The notes: generated from the letters alone by a model not told the origin. DNA of 8,107 nt from Pseudomonadota bacterium (GCA_030918015.1 JAUPTP010000079.1:1-8107), one strand, 5' to 3'. Positions 1 to 6,969 are shown, counted from the stretch's first letter. Made by a program: numbers and translations.

Positions 1-425
1 GGCTCCAGCGCGCCGCCGGCCGCGCGCCATGCGGCCAGGCCACCGTCGAGCACCCGCACGTCGCGCGCGCCGATCCAGCGCAGCATCCACCAGGCGCGCG
101 CGGCGAACATGCCGCCCTGCGCGTCGACCAGCACCACCGGCGTGTCCGGCGTCAGGCCGAGCCGCGCGGCGGTGGCGGCGAAGACCTCGCGCGTCGGCAG
201 CGGATGGCGACCGCCGCACAGCGCGGGCACGCCGTCCTTGGCGCTCAGGTCGCGGTCCAGGTGCAGATGGTGCGCGCCGGGCAGATGGCCCTCGCGCCAG
301 GCGGCCTCGCCGGCGTCCGGCCGGGCCAGGTCGAAGCGCACGTCGAACACGCGCACAGTGCCCAGCGCGGCCTTCAGCGCCTCGGCGGAGATCAGCGGGG
401 AGGAGGAATCGGTGGAGATCGTCAT
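1..425 (-). CDS. Sulfurtransferase (rhodanese / 3-mercaptopyruvate sulfurtransferase type), 3' part outside the window
   Basis: The reading frame opens at ATG 425-423 and runs off the left edge, giving 141 residues without a stop. The visible protein is an N-terminal rhodanese domain. It has LISAEALKAAL, the early VFDVRFDL strand, WREGHLPGAHHLHLDRDLS, the VVLVDAQGGMFAARAWWMLR segment and LDGGLAAWRAAGG. In two-domain thiosulfate or 3-mercaptopyruvate sulfurtransferases (about 280 residues) this half is structural, and the catalytic cysteine loop lies in the second domain, which would be beyond the window. The enzyme would move sulfane sulfur to cyanide, thiols or other acceptors in the cytoplasm; which donor it prefers cannot be told from this half. 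It starts 36 bases after the DMT transporter stop on the same strand, so co-transcription is likely. No strong Shine-Dalgarno is visible before the ATG. Family call is secure; SseA-type naming is not. Confidence 0.88.
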   Translation of the reverse strand, partial: MTISTDSSSPLISAEALKAALGTVRVFDVRFDLARPDAGEAAWREGHLPGAHHLHLDRDLSAKDGVPALCGGRHPLPTREVFAATAARLGLTPDTPVVLVDAQGGMFAARAWWMLRWIGARDVRVLDGGLAAWRAAGGALE

Positions 426-461
426 GGTGTGGGGCGGCAGGTCAGGACGGGATCGGCAGGA

Positions 462-1373
462 TCAGGACTCGAGATCAGGCGGCAGCGTCTCGGACGCATT
501 CTGGCGCGGCGCGGCACCGGCATGGCGCAGCCGGGTCGCGGCGATGCCGGAGCCCACCACCATCGCCATGCCCAGCAGCGCCAGCGGATGGACCGGATCG
601 TCGAACAGCAGCACGCCCCAGGCGAAGGAGAAGGCGATGCCCAGATACTGCAGGCTGGCATTGACCAGCGGCCGGCCGATCGAGAAGGCGCGCGTCATCG
701 CCAGCTGCGCGGCGGTGGCGAACACGCCCACCGCCAGCACCAGCAGCAGCCCGCGCAGGTCATGGCCACCGCTGGGGCCGCCCTGCAGCAGCGTCAGGCC
801 CAGACCGGCGAGCGTGCCGGCGCAGGAGAAATAGAAGACCACCCGCGTCTCGGGCTCGCCGACGCGGCCCAGCGCGGTGATCTGCAGATAGGCCAGCGCC
901 GAGAGCATGCCCGAGAACAGGCCCACGACGCCGAACCAGAGCTGGTCGCGGTCGATGCTCGGGCGCAGGATCGCCGCCACGCCGACGAAGCCGGCCAGCA
1001 CGGTCGCCACCAGCCGCGCATCCACCCGCGCGCCGCCCAGCAGCACCGCGCCGCCGATCAGGAACATCGCCATCCAGATCGGCGACATGTAGTTGAGCGT
1101 CATCGCGGTGGCCAGCGGCAGGCCGCCGATCGCGTAGAACCACAGGCACAGCGCCGACACGCCGACGATGCTGCGCCACAGGTGCATGCCCGGCACGGCG
1201 GTGCGCAGCGACTGCCCGCGCGCGCGCACCAGCACCGCCATCACCACCGCGCCGACCAGGCCGCGGTACATCACGATCTCGCCGGTGCCGAACTGCGTGC
1301 TGGCCAGCTTGACGCACACCCCCATCAGCGAAAAGAGAAGGGAGGCCAGGACCATCAGCATCGGAGCGTTCAT
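462..1373 (-). CDS. DMT-superfamily EamA-domain transporter
   Basis: This 303-residue protein is a small-molecule exporter of the drug/metabolite transporter superfamily, located in the inner membrane. Its length fits the family. Two EamA repeats are visible: one at about residues 4-137, with GEIVMYRGLVGA and the ATAMTLNYMSPIWMAMF helix pair, and one at about 146-280, with AAQLAMTRAFSIG, a second SLQYLGIAFSFAWGVLLF helix and LLGMAMVVGSGI. About ten hydrophobic helices can be traced. The last 20 or so residues are a polar cytoplasmic tail (RLRHAGAAPRQNASETLPPD). Substrate cannot be predicted: members move amino acids, nucleotide derivatives or S-adenosylmethionine. The ATG at 1373 begins directly at the first helix, but no clear Shine-Dalgarno precedes it. 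It lies 69 bases after the Rieske oxygenase and 36 bases before the sulfurtransferase, all on one strand, so an operon is possible. Confidence 0.93.
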   Translation of the reverse strand: MNAPMLMVLASLLFSLMGVCVKLASTQFGTGEIVMYRGLVGAVVMAVLVRARGQSLRTAVPGMHLWRSIVGVSALCLWFYAIGGLPLATAMTLNYMSPIWMAMFLIGGAVLLGGARVDARLVATVLAGFVGVAAILRPSIDRDQLWFGVVGLFSGMLSALAYLQITALGRVGEPETRVVFYFSCAGTLAGLGLTLLQGGPSGGHDLRGLLLVLAVGVFATAAQLAMTRAFSIGRPLVNASLQYLGIAFSFAWGVLLFDDPVHPLALLGMAMVVGSGIAATRLRHAGAAPRQNASETLPPDLES

Positions 1374-1390
1374 GCCAGCGATGCTAACGG

Positions 1391-1441
1391 CCCGGGCCTC
1401 CCCGGGAGCGCGGCGCGGCGACGCGTCGTCGCCGCGGCGAC
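1391..1441. repeat. Cluster of GC-only inverted repeats between the oxygenase and the transporter
   Basis: Three dyads lie in the 69-base gap. A 9-bp perfect stem joins 1414-1422 (CGCGGCGAC) to 1428-1436 (GTCGCCGCG) around a 5-base loop. A 14-base perfect palindrome at 1428-1441 shares the 1428-1436 arm, so the two foldings exclude each other. CCCGGG at 1391-1396 pairs with CCCGGG at 1401-1406 around four bases. None is followed by a T tract on either strand, so this is not an intrinsic terminator. It could weaken read-through from the oxygenase gene into the transporter gene or protect an mRNA end; GC-rich background makes some dyads expected by chance. Confidence 0.5.
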
Positions 1442-1442
1442 A

Positions 1443-2564
1443 TCAGTCCTTGAAGTCCATGACGCGGCGATACCACTCGTGGAAGTGCTGCATGCCGTCC
1501 TCCATCGGGCTCTGGTAGGGGCCGACCTCGTTGTCGCCGCGCTGGAACAGGGCCTTGCGGCCGGCGTCCATGCGCTCGGCGATCTCGTCGTCCTCGATGC
1601 AGGTCTCCATGTAGGCGGCCTGCTGGGCCTCGATGTAGTCGGGCTCGAAGGCGGCGATCTCCTCGGGGTAGTAGAACTCCACCGTATTGAGCGTCTTCTC
1701 CGGGCTGATCGGATGCACGGTCGAGACGGTGAGCACGTTCGGGTACCACTCGATCATGATGTGCGGGTAGTAGGTCAGCCAGATCGCGCCATGCTTGGGG
1801 GCCACGCCGCCCTGGAAGCTGCGCACCTGCTCATGCCAGCGCTCGTAGACCTTGCTGCCCGGCCGGCCCAGCGCCTCGCCGATGCCCGGCGCGGTGCCGA
1901 CGGTCTGCACCGAGTAGTCGCGCCCCATCTCCCAGCGCAGGTCGTCGCAGGTGACGAAGTTGCCCAGCCCCGGGTGGAACGGACCGACGTGATAGTCCTC
2001 CAGATAGACCTCGATGAAGGTCTTCCAGTTGTAGTTGCACTCGTGCTGGATGACGTTGTGGAACTGGTAGCCCTCGAAGTTGAGGACATCCTTCGGGCCC
2101 AGGTGCGCCAGGTCGGCGGCGACATCGCGGCCGTTGTCCTCGAAGACCAGGCCGTTCCAGGTGCGCACCGGATAGTTGCGCAGGTTCAGGCACGGATCCT
2201 CGCTGAAGTGCGGCGCACCGATCAGCCGGCCGCCCAGGTCGTAGGTCCAGCGGTGCAGCGGGCACACCACGTTGCCGCCGGTGTTGCCGCGACCCTTGAG
2301 CATCACCGCCTGGCGGTGGCGGCAGACATTGGAGACCAGCTCCACACCCTTGTCGGTGCGGATCAGCGCACGCCCCTCGCCCTCCTGCGCAAGCGCGTGG
2401 AAGTCACCCCGTGCCGGGACCATCAGCTCATGCCCGACATAGCGGGGACCGGCATCGAAGATGAGTTTCATCTCCTGCTCGTAGAGCGCCGGGTCGAAGT
2501 AGCTGGTCACCGGAAGTTGGGTGCGGCTGCGAAGGAGAGCTTGCTGTGTGCTCAGGTCGGACAT
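1443..2564 (-). CDS. Rieske non-heme iron oxygenase, alpha (terminal oxygenase) subunit
   Basis: This 373-residue protein is the catalytic subunit of an aromatic-ring-hydroxylating or related (choline-monooxygenase-like) oxygenase. The Rieske [2Fe-2S] centre is visible as C81-R-H83 and C101-P-L-H104. The catalytic domain (about 165-370) has NWKTFIEVYLEDYHVGPFH, with H192 and H197 as mononuclear iron ligands and D325 or D326 (IEDDEIAERM) as the likely carboxylate. E189, three residues before H192, takes the place of the aspartate that links the Rieske and iron sites in naphthalene dioxygenase. The C-terminal GPYQSPMEDGMQHFHEWY block is typical of the family. The frame is open for 19 more codons upstream, but MSDLSTQQ is the natural N-terminus and follows G-rich sequence. 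No beta subunit, ferredoxin or dedicated reductase gene is adjacent, so it is probably an alpha-only enzyme with electron partners elsewhere. Substrate is unknown. It is divergent from xseB. Confidence 0.93.
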   Translation of the reverse strand: MSDLSTQQALLRSRTQLPVTSYFDPALYEQEMKLIFDAGPRYVGHELMVPARGDFHALAQEGEGRALIRTDKGVELVSNVCRHRQAVMLKGRGNTGGNVVCPLHRWTYDLGGRLIGAPHFSEDPCLNLRNYPVRTWNGLVFEDNGRDVAADLAHLGPKDVLNFEGYQFHNVIQHECNYNWKTFIEVYLEDYHVGPFHPGLGNFVTCDDLRWEMGRDYSVQTVGTAPGIGEALGRPGSKVYERWHEQVRSFQGGVAPKHGAIWLTYYPHIMIEWYPNVLTVSTVHPISPEKTLNTVEFYYPEEIAAFEPDYIEAQQAAYMETCIEDDEIAERMDAGRKALFQRGDNEVGPYQSPMEDGMQHFHEWYRRVMDFKD

Positions 2565-2580
2565 GATCCCCAGGATCTCC
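2565..2580 (-). promoter_or_regulatory. Start-site region of the Rieske oxygenase gene, with a small dyad over the ribosome-binding purines
   Basis: Read on the minus strand, GGAG (2580-2577) lies 12 bases and GGGG (2571-2568) lies 3 bases before ATG 2564. Neither spacing is ideal, but no better site precedes the upstream in-frame ATG, which favours 2564 as the start. GATCC (2565-2569) and GGATC (2573-2577) form a 5-bp perfect dyad with a 3-base loop that would cover the GGGG. The stem is short and its effect on translation is only a possibility. Confidence 0.35.
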
Positions 2581-2708
2581 AAAAATCCATGTCGAACCAC
2601 CACCCCCTGGAATGGCCCCAAGCCTGGGCATGTGTCCGGGAAGACATCGGGAAAGTGCAGCGGCTGCTGCCGGGCCGGGGTGGGCTGGTCGCCCAGGGCG
2701 AACCGGGC

Positions 2709-2714
2709 ATTCTA
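2709..2714 (-). promoter_or_regulatory. Possible -10 element for the Rieske oxygenase gene
   Basis: On the minus strand the hexamer TAGAAT (2714-2709) sits in the context GGATAGAATGCC, five of six bases to the sigma-70 -10 consensus. No good -35 hexamer lies 16-18 bases upstream (the spaced position is CCGGGG); TTGAAG at 2726-2721 is too close. The 5' leader would be about 140 bases. Weak -35 elements are common in high-GC betaproteobacteria, so this is a candidate only. Confidence 0.3.
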
Positions 2715-2876
2715 TCCGATCTTCAACCCGGCCCCGGAGCAGACCCCTGCCGCACCGGGTCTTGTGAGGCGATGTTGATCCGGCGCAACACCCTCGATGC
2801 CCTGCTCGAGCGCAGGCGGCCACACCCGGACACCGCTGCATTGCCGCGGCGCCGCATCGTGGGGCGAAGCCCCCTC

Positions 2877-2882
2877 TACAAT
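2877..2882 (+). promoter_or_regulatory. Possible -10 element for the xseB-ispA-dxs operon
   Basis: TACAAT at 2877-2882 matches the sigma-70 -10 consensus at five of six positions and ends 22 bases before the xseB ATG, giving a leader of roughly 15 bases. No convincing -35 is present at the right distance; the six bases 17 upstream are GCATCG. The hexamer stands out against the GC-rich surroundings and is placed where the operon promoter should be. Confidence 0.42.
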
Positions 2883-2904
2883 CGTGACCTTTCCCCCAGA
2901 CGCC

Positions 2905-3147
2905 ATGCCCAAGAGCGCCTCCGAACCTTCCCTCCCCGAGCCCGAGAGCTACGAAAACGCACTGGCCGAACTCGAACGGCTGGTGCAGTCGATGGAGTCG
3001 GCCCAGCAGCCGCTCGAGCAGCTGCTCGACGGCTACCGCCGCGGCGCCGAACTGCTCGGGTTCTGTCGCACCCGGCTCGACGCGGTGGAGCAGCAGGTCC
3101 GGATGCTCGACGAAGGGCAGCTCAAACCCTGGAGCAATCCCTCATGA
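2905..3147 (+). CDS. xseB: Exodeoxyribonuclease VII small subunit
   Basis: This 80-residue protein is the small helical subunit of exonuclease VII, which binds the large subunit XseA to form the cytoplasmic enzyme that degrades single-stranded DNA from both ends to oligonucleotides. The family pattern is clear: [54 protein letters not shown], an antiparallel two-helix hairpin at residues 15-68. The length equals that of the E. coli protein (80 residues). An in-frame ATG exists at 2797, but its 36-residue extension has no family similarity and would start upstream of the likely promoter, so ATG 2905 is chosen. There is no strong Shine-Dalgarno, consistent with a short leader. Its TGA overlaps the ispA ATG (ATGA at 3144-3147), so translation is coupled. 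xseA is not in the window. The xseB-ispA-dxs order is a classic proteobacterial arrangement. Confidence 0.96.
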   Translation: MPKSASEPSLPEPESYENALAELERLVQSMESAQQPLEQLLDGYRRGAELLGFCRTRLDAVEQQVRMLDEGQLKPWSNPS

Positions 3148-4046
3148 AGCGCCCTGCCTTCGATGACTGGGTGGCTGCGCAGCTGTCGGCCGTGGAAGCC
3201 GCGCTGAGCACCCACGTCCGTGCCGATGCCCCGGCCCGCCTGGGCCTGGCGATGCGCTACGGCGTGCTCGACGGCGGCAAGCGCCTGCGCCCGCTGCTGG
3301 TGCTGGCCGCGGCCGAGGCCGTCGGCGGCCATGCCGAGGCGGCGATGCGCGCGGCCTGCGCGGTCGAGCTGATCCATGCCTACTCGCTGATCCACGACGA
3401 CATGCCCTGCATGGACAACGACGTGCTGCGCCGCGGCAAGCCGACGGTCCATGTCGAGTTCGGCGAGGCCCAGGCCATGCTGGCCGGCGACGCGATGCAG
3501 GCGCTGGCCTTCGAGGTGCTGACCCCGCCGATCGAGGATGGCCGCGACCTGGTGCCGCCGACGCTGCAGGCGCGGCTGTGCAGCCGGCTGGCGCGCGCCT
3601 CCGGCGTCGAGGGCATGGCCGGCGGCCAGGCGATCGACCTGGCCAGCGTGGGCCGCCCGCTCACCGAGCCGCAGCTGCAGGACATGCACCGGCGCAAGAC
3701 CGGCGCGCTGCTGCAGGCCAGCGTGATGATGGGCGCGGCCTGCGGCGAGCTCTCGCCCGCGGCGGCGAAGGCGCTGTCGGACTACGGCTGGGCGATCGGC
3801 CTGGCCTTCCAGGTGGTCGACGACATCCTCGACTGCACGCAGGACTCCGAGGTGCTGGGCAAGACCGCCGGCAAGGACGCCGACCAGAACAAGCCGACCT
3901 ATGTGTCGCTGCTTGGCCTGGAGGGCGCGCGCGCACGGGCCAGCGCCCTGCATGCGAGCGCCCGCGCCGCGCTCGAGACCAGCGGCCTGGCCGACACCGC
4001 GACGCTCGCGGTGCTGGCCGACCGCATCATCGACCGCGTCTCCTGA
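3144..4046 (+). CDS. ispA: Farnesyl diphosphate synthase (short-chain polyprenyl synthase)
   Basis: This 300-residue cytoplasmic enzyme condenses dimethylallyl and geranyl diphosphate with isopentenyl diphosphate to make farnesyl diphosphate, the precursor of quinone side chains, undecaprenyl carriers and other isoprenoids. The motifs are intact: GGKRLRPLL (44-52), the first aspartate-rich motif DDMPCMD (85-91) with the two-residue insertion typical of bacterial type II FPP synthases, [15 protein letters not shown] (161-166), the KTG triad (185-187), FQ followed by VVDDILD with D226, D227 and D230, and the [15 protein letters not shown] loop. Length matches the E. coli enzyme. ATG 3144 overlaps the xseB stop, and GGAG at 3131-3134 lies 9 bases upstream. 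The same frame stays open far upstream through xseB and beyond, but that is a composition artefact. dxs follows after 39 bases. Confidence 0.96.
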   Translation: MKRPAFDDWVAAQLSAVEAALSTHVRADAPARLGLAMRYGVLDGGKRLRPLLVLAAAEAVGGHAEAAMRAACAVELIHAYSLIHDDMPCMDNDVLRRGKPTVHVEFGEAQAMLAGDAMQALAFEVLTPPIEDGRDLVPPTLQARLCSRLARASGVEGMAGGQAIDLASVGRPLTEPQLQDMHRRKTGALLQASVMMGAACGELSPAAAKALSDYGWAIGLAFQVVDDILDCTQDSEVLGKTAGKDADQNKPTYVSLLGLEGARARASALHASARAALETSGLADTATLAVLADRIIDRVS

Positions 4047-4085
4047 CGCCCGGCGCCCCGCCTGCCCCTCGACGGACCCCCCGCG

Positions 4086-6014
4086 ATGACCCTGCCCACT
4101 CCGCTGCTCGACCGCATCCAGTCCCCGGCCGACGTGCGCGCCCTCTCCCGGCCCGAGCTCAAGCAGCTCGCCACCGAGGTGCGCGACTACCTGCTGCGCA
4201 ACGTGGCCCGCACCGGCGGCCACCTGTCGTCCAACCTCGGCACCGTCGAGCTGACGATCGCGCTGCACCATGTCTTCGACACGCCGTGCGACCGCCTGGT
4301 GTGGGATGTCGGCCACCAGACCTACCCGCACAAGATCCTCACCGGCCGCAAGGAGCGCTTTCCGACGCTGCGCCAGCTCGGCGGCCTGTCGGGCTTCCCC
4401 AAGCGCGACGAGAGCGAGTACGACGCCTTCGGCACCGCGCACTCCTCGACCTCGATCTCGGCGGCGCTGGGCATGGCGCTGGGTGCGCAGCTCAAGGGCG
4501 AGAGCCGCCACTGCGTGGCCATCATCGGCGACGGCGCGATGACCGCCGGCATGGCCTTCGAGGCGCTGAACAACGGCGGCATGCCGCATGCCGGCCGCGT
4601 GCCCAACCTGCTGGTGGTCCTGAACGACAACGACATGTCGATCAGCCCGCCGGTGGGCGCGCTGAACAAGTACCTGGCCCGGCTGATGAGCGGGCGCTTC
4701 TACGCCGCTGCGCGCGAAGGCGCCAAGCAGGTGCTGAAGAACGCCCCGCCGCTGCTGGAGCTGGCGCGCCGCATCGAGGAGCATGCCAAGGGCATGGTCG
4801 TGCCCGGCACGATCTTCGAGGAGTTCGGCTTCAACTATGTCGGCCCGATCGACGGCCATGACCTCGATGCGCTGATCCCGACGCTGGAGAACCTGCGCGA
4901 CAAGAAGGGCGCGCAGTTCCTGCACGTCGTCACCAAGAAGGGCTACGGCTACGACCTGGCCGAGGCCGATCCGATCGCCTACCACGGCCCCGGCAAGTTC
5001 GATCCGGCCGTCGGTCTGGTCAAGCCGGCCGTCGCCCCGAAGACGACCTTCACGCAGGTCTTCGGCCAGTGGCTGTGCGACATGGCCGCCGCCGACATGA
5101 AGCTGGTGGGCATCACCCCGGCGATGCGCGAGGGCTCGGGCATGGTCGAGTTCCACAAGCGCTTCCCGGCCCGCTACCACGATGTCGGCATCGCCGAGCA
5201 GCATGCGGTGACCTTCGCCGGCGGCATGGCCTGCGAGGGCCTCAAGCCGGTGGTCGCCATCTACTCGACCTTCCTGCAGCGCGCCTACGACCAGCTGATC
5301 CATGACGTGGCGCTGCAGAACCTCGACGTGGTCTTCGCGCTGGACCGCGCCGGCCTGGTCGGCGCCGACGGCGCGACGCACGCCGGCGCCTACGACATCG
5401 CCTTCGTGCGCTGCATCCCGAACATGGCGATGCTCACGCCCTCCGACGAGGCCGAGCTGCGCCGCGCGCTGACCACCGCCTACCGCCACGGCGGCCCGGT
5501 GGCGGTGCGCTACCCGCGCGGCAGCGGCATCGGCGCCGAGGCCGGCCGCGAGTTCGACGAGATCGAATGGGGCAAGGGCGTGGTGCGCCGCACCTCGACG
5601 CTGCCCGAGGGCCGCCCCGGCACGCGCCGCATCGCCCTCCTGGCCTTCGGCACGCTGCTGCACCCGGCCCTGGCCGCGGCCGAGAAGCTCGACGCGACGG
5701 TGGCCGACATGCGCTTCGTCAAGCCGATCGACGGCGCGCTGATCGAGGAGCTGGCCCGCACCCACGACGCGCTGGTCACCCTCGAGGAAGGCTGCACGAT
5801 GGGCGGCGCCGGCTCCGCGGTGACCGAGCACCTCAACGCCATCGGCCTGAGCCTGCCGGTGCTGCAGCTCGGCCTGCCCGACCGCTTCATCGACCACGGC
5901 GACCCGGCGGTGCTGCTGGCCCAGTGCGGCCTGGATGCCGCCGGCATCGAGCACGCGATCAGCGAGCGCTTCCTGGCGCCGCCGGCCGCGCTGCGCACCG
6001 TGGCGAACGGCTGA
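4086..6014 (+). CDS. dxs: 1-deoxy-D-xylulose-5-phosphate synthase
   Basis: This 642-residue thiamine-diphosphate enzyme condenses pyruvate and glyceraldehyde 3-phosphate to 1-deoxyxylulose 5-phosphate, the first and usually rate-limiting step of the MEP isoprenoid pathway, also feeding thiamine and pyridoxal synthesis. The N-terminal domain shows [16 protein letters not shown] with H46 (E. coli H49), [23 protein letters not shown] and the cofactor motif GDGAMTAG (148-155) with N180 in LNDNDMSI. The central domain has [11 protein letters not shown] and the catalytic E371 in [13 protein letters not shown], then [11 protein letters not shown] and [13 protein letters not shown]. The transketolase C-terminal domain covers about residues 510-635 ([25 protein letters not shown]). 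It is about 20 residues longer than the E. coli protein (620), with small insertions near 168 and 505 and a short tail. No strong Shine-Dalgarno precedes ATG 4086, 39 bases after ispA, suggesting operon read-through. Confidence 0.97.
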   Translation: MTLPTPLLDRIQSPADVRALSRPELKQLATEVRDYLLRNVARTGGHLSSNLGTVELTIALHHVFDTPCDRLVWDVGHQTYPHKILTGRKERFPTLRQLGGLSGFPKRDESEYDAFGTAHSSTSISAALGMALGAQLKGESRHCVAIIGDGAMTAGMAFEALNNGGMPHAGRVPNLLVVLNDNDMSISPPVGALNKYLARLMSGRFYAAAREGAKQVLKNAPPLLELARRIEEHAKGMVVPGTIFEEFGFNYVGPIDGHDLDALIPTLENLRDKKGAQFLHVVTKKGYGYDLAEADPIAYHGPGKFDPAVGLVKPAVAPKTTFTQVFGQWLCDMAAADMKLVGITPAMREGSGMVEFHKRFPARYHDVGIAEQHAVTFAGGMACEGLKPVVAIYSTFLQRAYDQLIHDVALQNLDVVFALDRAGLVGADGATHAGAYDIAFVRCIPNMAMLTPSDEAELRRALTTAYRHGGPVAVRYPRGSGIGAEAGREFDEIEWGKGVVRRTSTLPEGRPGTRRIALLAFGTLLHPALAAAEKLDATVADMRFVKPIDGALIEELARTHDALVTLEEGCTMGGAGSAVTEHLNAIGLSLPVLQLGLPDRFIDHGDPAVLLAQCGLDAAGIEHAISERFLAPPAALRTVANG

Positions 6015-6022
6015 TGCCCGCT

Positions 6023-6052
6023 CCCCCATGTGCGACCCGACCGCATAGGGGG
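6023..6052 (+). terminator. Stem-loop directly after dxs, possible factor-dependent terminator or mRNA end
   Basis: Starting nine bases after the dxs stop, CCCCC (6023-6027) pairs with GGGGG (6048-6052). After a single bulged A (6028), TGTGCG (6029-6034) pairs with CGCATA (6042-6047), with one G-U pair, around a 7-base loop. The result is an 11-bp, very stable stem. It is followed by ACAAACCC, not a U tract, so it does not fit an intrinsic terminator. It could mark the processed 3' end of the operon message. Confidence 0.4.
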
Positions 6053-6056
6053 ACAA

Positions 6057-6081
6057 ACCCGGATCCGCAGGGGATTCGGGT
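6057..6081. repeat. Second inverted repeat between dxs and fpr, abutting a -10-like hexamer
   Basis: ACCCGGATCC (6057-6066) and GGATTCGGGT (6072-6081) are complementary except for one G-T pair and are separated by GCAGG. As RNA this is a 10-bp stem with a 5-base loop; as DNA it is a 25-base imperfect dyad that could bind a dimeric regulator. Its right end touches TATCCT (6081-6086), a four-of-six match to the -10 consensus that could serve fpr. No -35 is recognisable (CCCGGA at the expected position), which would be consistent with an activator-dependent promoter, but no regulator can be named. Confidence 0.4.
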
Positions 6082-6100
6082 ATCCTCCGCAATCCTGCAC

Positions 6101-6143
6101 GCCCCACTCGCCAGGTCCGCGCGCCTGTGAGACCCGGTGGGGC
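6101..6143 (+). promoter_or_regulatory. Structured leader upstream of fpr
   Basis: GCCCCAC (6101-6107) is perfectly complementary to GTGGGGC (6137-6143). Inside it CAGG (6112-6115) can pair with CCTG (6124-6127). If transcription begins just after the TATCCT hexamer (near 6093), the stem would fill most of a leader of about 75 bases and end 24 bases before the fpr ATG. No known riboswitch or thermosensor pattern is recognised. No clear Shine-Dalgarno is seen before ATG 6168. Confidence 0.3.
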
Positions 6144-6167
6144 TTCCATCGCTCTTGATCTGCCGCC

Positions 6168-6938
6168 ATGAAAGCCTTCAACGAAGAGACCGTGCTCTCG
6201 GTGCACCACTGGACCGACCGCCTGTTCAGCTTCACCACCACCCGCGACACCGCGTTCCGGTTCTCCAGCGGTCACTTCGTGATGATCGGCCTGCCGGTCG
6301 ACGGCAAGCCGCTGCTGCGCGCCTACTCGATCGCCAGCCCGAACTGGGAAGAGACGCTGCACTTCTTCTCGATCAAGGTGCCGGACGGCCCGCTGACCTC
6401 GCGCCTGCAGCACCTGCAGCCCGGCGACAAGATCCTGGTCGGCCGCAAGCCCACCGGCACGCTGCTGGTCGACTACCTGAACCCGGGCAAGCGCCTGTAC
6501 CTGTTCGGCACCGGCACCGGTCTCGCCCCGTGGCTGTCGATCATCCAGGACCCCGAGACCTACGAGCGCTACGAGAAGGTCATCATCGTCCACGGCTGCC
6601 GCGAGGTGGCCGAGCTGGCCTACCAGGACCTGTTCAAGAGCCTGCCGAACCACGAGTTCCTGGGCGAGCTGATCGGCGACAAGCTGATCTACTGCCCGAC
6701 CGTGACCCGCGAGCCCTTCGAGCGCCAGGGCCGCATCACCGACCTGATCGAGGACGGCCGCCTGTGGAACGACTTCGGTCTGCCGGCGCTGAACCCGGCC
6801 GAGGACCGCGTGATGATCTGCGGCAGCCCCGCCATGCTGCGCGACCTGAAGAAGATGCTGGAAGAGCGCGGCTTCGCCGAAGGCAACACCACCAAGCCGG
6901 GCGACTTCGTCATCGAGCGCGCCTTCGCCGAGCAGTGA
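6168..6938 (+). CDS. fpr: Ferredoxin/flavodoxin-NADP(+) reductase, bacterial subclass
   Basis: This 256-residue cytoplasmic FAD enzyme moves electrons between NADPH and ferredoxin or flavodoxin. The FAD domain (about 1-100) carries the flavin motif RAYSIASPNW (R51-x-Y53-S54). The NADP domain (about 105-256) carries LFGTGTGLAPWLSI (G114-W122), VHGCRE, TVTREPF (178-184), CGSPAM (218-223) and the C-terminal ERAFAEQ that covers the flavin. Length and motifs fit the single-domain reductases of Pseudomonas and Azotobacter, and there is no fused ferredoxin domain. It starts 153 bases after dxs on the same strand, across two stem-loops, so it probably has its own promoter. It ends 31 bases before a strong terminator. 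Reduced ferredoxin or flavodoxin is needed by IspG and IspH in the pathway that Dxs starts, by radical-SAM and Fe-S enzymes, and in oxidative stress; which of these dominates here is not shown. Confidence 0.95.
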   Translation: MKAFNEETVLSVHHWTDRLFSFTTTRDTAFRFSSGHFVMIGLPVDGKPLLRAYSIASPNWEETLHFFSIKVPDGPLTSRLQHLQPGDKILVGRKPTGTLLVDYLNPGKRLYLFGTGTGLAPWLSIIQDPETYERYEKVIIVHGCREVAELAYQDLFKSLPNHEFLGELIGDKLIYCPTVTREPFERQGRITDLIEDGRLWNDFGLPALNPAEDRVMICGSPAMLRDLKKMLEERGFAEGNTTKPGDFVIERAFAEQ

Positions 6939-6969
6939 TCGCCACAGGGACGCCCGTCGCCCTGCCATG

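Larger units (their letters stand above)
2565..2904. other. Divergent intergenic region between the Rieske oxygenase gene and xseB
   Basis: These 340 bases separate two genes transcribed away from each other and hold no gene I can support. The open frames through it on both strands are the shadow frames expected in GC-rich DNA; none has a ribosome-binding site and a recognisable protein. It should contain both promoters. I see a TAGAAT -10-like hexamer facing the oxygenase (2714-2709) and TACAAT facing xseB (2877-2882). A 5-bp dyad GGGGC-GAA-GCCCC lies at 2861-2873, immediately before the latter. No RNA gene, riboswitch or intrinsic terminator is visible. Confidence 0.6.

Noticed and set aside
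2565..2621. 19-residue N-terminal extension of the Rieske oxygenase from an upstream in-frame ATG
   Set aside because: MSDLSTQQ at 2564 is the usual kind of N-terminus for this family and has purine-rich sequence before it; the extension shows no conserved feature.
2797..2904. 36-residue N-terminal extension of xseB from an upstream in-frame ATG
   Set aside because: The extension has no family similarity, would make the protein much longer than the usual 80 residues, and starts before the likely -10 element at 2877.
204..3143. Open reading frame of nearly 1000 codons on the plus strand, in frame with ispA and running antisense to the sulfurtransferase, transporter and oxygenase genes
   Set aside because: It is the expected stop-free shadow of GC-rich genes. 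Its translation is rich in H, R, Q, A and G with no domain, while the minus-strand genes below it show clear families. Only the ispA part (from 3144) is real.
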